Source of the DNA: Apostichopus parvimensis
Taxonomy: Eukaryota; Echinodermata; Holothuroidea; Aspidochirotida; Stichopodidae
Direction of reading: 5' to 3'
Assembly (NCBI GenBank): GCA_000934455.1
Contig: KN887436.1
Coordinates: forward strand, 9,601-73,600
DNA length: 64,000 bases
Below the pieces are notes generated by a model, which was not told the DNA's origin, ran no database searches, and was given only the letters and a program-made list of their open reading frames with translations. How positions within the stretch are numbered: position 1 is the first letter of the stretch; each line of letters begins with the position of its first letter. Of this stretch, positions 63,651 through 64,000 are shown piece by piece. Position numbers and translations under genes: made by a program.

Positions 63651-63951
63651 CAGGGCGCGTAGCCTAGGAATTTGTCAAGGGAGGGGCGAACCGGTACGCA
63701 AATTATCGGAGCTGTAGATTCGGCATTGGAAACTATCTAAGCGAAGCGCCACCATAGGTTGGCGCAAAGCGTACAAAAAAAAATTGGCCGAAAATGCCTC
63801 CCAGATCGCTGGAAATGGCACTTCCCAGCCCTTGCAAGTTGCATCTAAGCATTTTCTATTTGAAATTACTAGCGATATCATAAAAAGGTACACAAAAAAT
63901 ATGCTCAAGGGGGGGGGGGGGCGGTCGCCCCCCTCCTTGGCTACGCGACTG
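63651..63951. mobile_element. hAT-type MITE with perfect 8-bp target duplication
   Basis: Termini CAGGGCGCGTAGCCTAGG and (inward from the right) CAGTCGCGTAGCCAAGG. Flanks GGCAAAAG at 63,643-63,650 and 63,952-63,959. 301 bp. The internal module TATCTAAGCGAAGCGCCACC, ATAGGTTGGCGC, GGAAATGGCACTTCCC is shared with 27,431-28,439. Confidence 0.92.
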
Positions 63952-64000
63952 GGCAAAAGCAAAATGGGAAGGTGTGTGGAAGCCAGCTCTACAACTGCCT

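Overview
The window is animal nuclear DNA: intron-rich genes with GT-AG junctions, AT-rich introns, many poly-G/poly-C tracts and abundant short non-autonomous DNA transposons. The protein sequences fit a deuterostome-like marine invertebrate. An echinoderm, possibly a sea cucumber, is my guess from overall character and is not proven by any single feature. There are no bacterial operons, CRISPR arrays or rRNA genes. I saw no reverse transcriptase, capsid or envelope-like reading frame.

Layout. (1) 523-22,442, minus strand: carnitine O-palmitoyltransferase 1 (CPT1), eleven coding exons from the initiator Met to residue 521. The C-terminal exons lie beyond the left edge. (2) 22,443-33,037: intergenic, with several hAT-type elements and a TTAA-flanked inverted-repeat element that carries a nested hAT insertion. 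(3) 33,038-42,230, minus strand: a complete eight-exon amino-acid/auxin permease family (SLC32/SLC36/AVT1-like) transporter of 444 residues. (4) 40,040-47,914: the 5' end of that transporter and part of its intron 1 are duplicated in direct orientation. Each copy has gained a different transposon, and a near-identical third copy sits across a 50-base gap. (5) 48,578-53,982, plus strand: proteasome subunit alpha type-1 (PSMA1), seven firm coding exons plus a candidate first exon holding only the ATG. (6) 53,983-57,639: PSMA1 3' UTR and apparently gene-free DNA. (7) 57,640-59,300, minus strand: a two-coding-exon gene for a 99-residue single-pass membrane protein that I do not recognise. (8) 63,321-63,512, minus strand: a probable terminal exon of another unrecognised gene that continues past the right edge.

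The genes have no evident common pathway: mitochondrial fatty-acid import, amino-acid transport and protein turnover are housekeeping or metabolic roles that happen to be neighbours. The most interesting material is structural: reciprocal empty and filled transposon sites in the transporter duplication, a nested insertion with its own empty-site control, a 10-kb zone with about 34 copies of the heptamer TACTGTA in the CPT1 5' half, an array of GATAAAC palindromes, and an in-frame candidate cassette exon in CPT1. Two assembly gaps (434 and 50 N) both fall in repeats.
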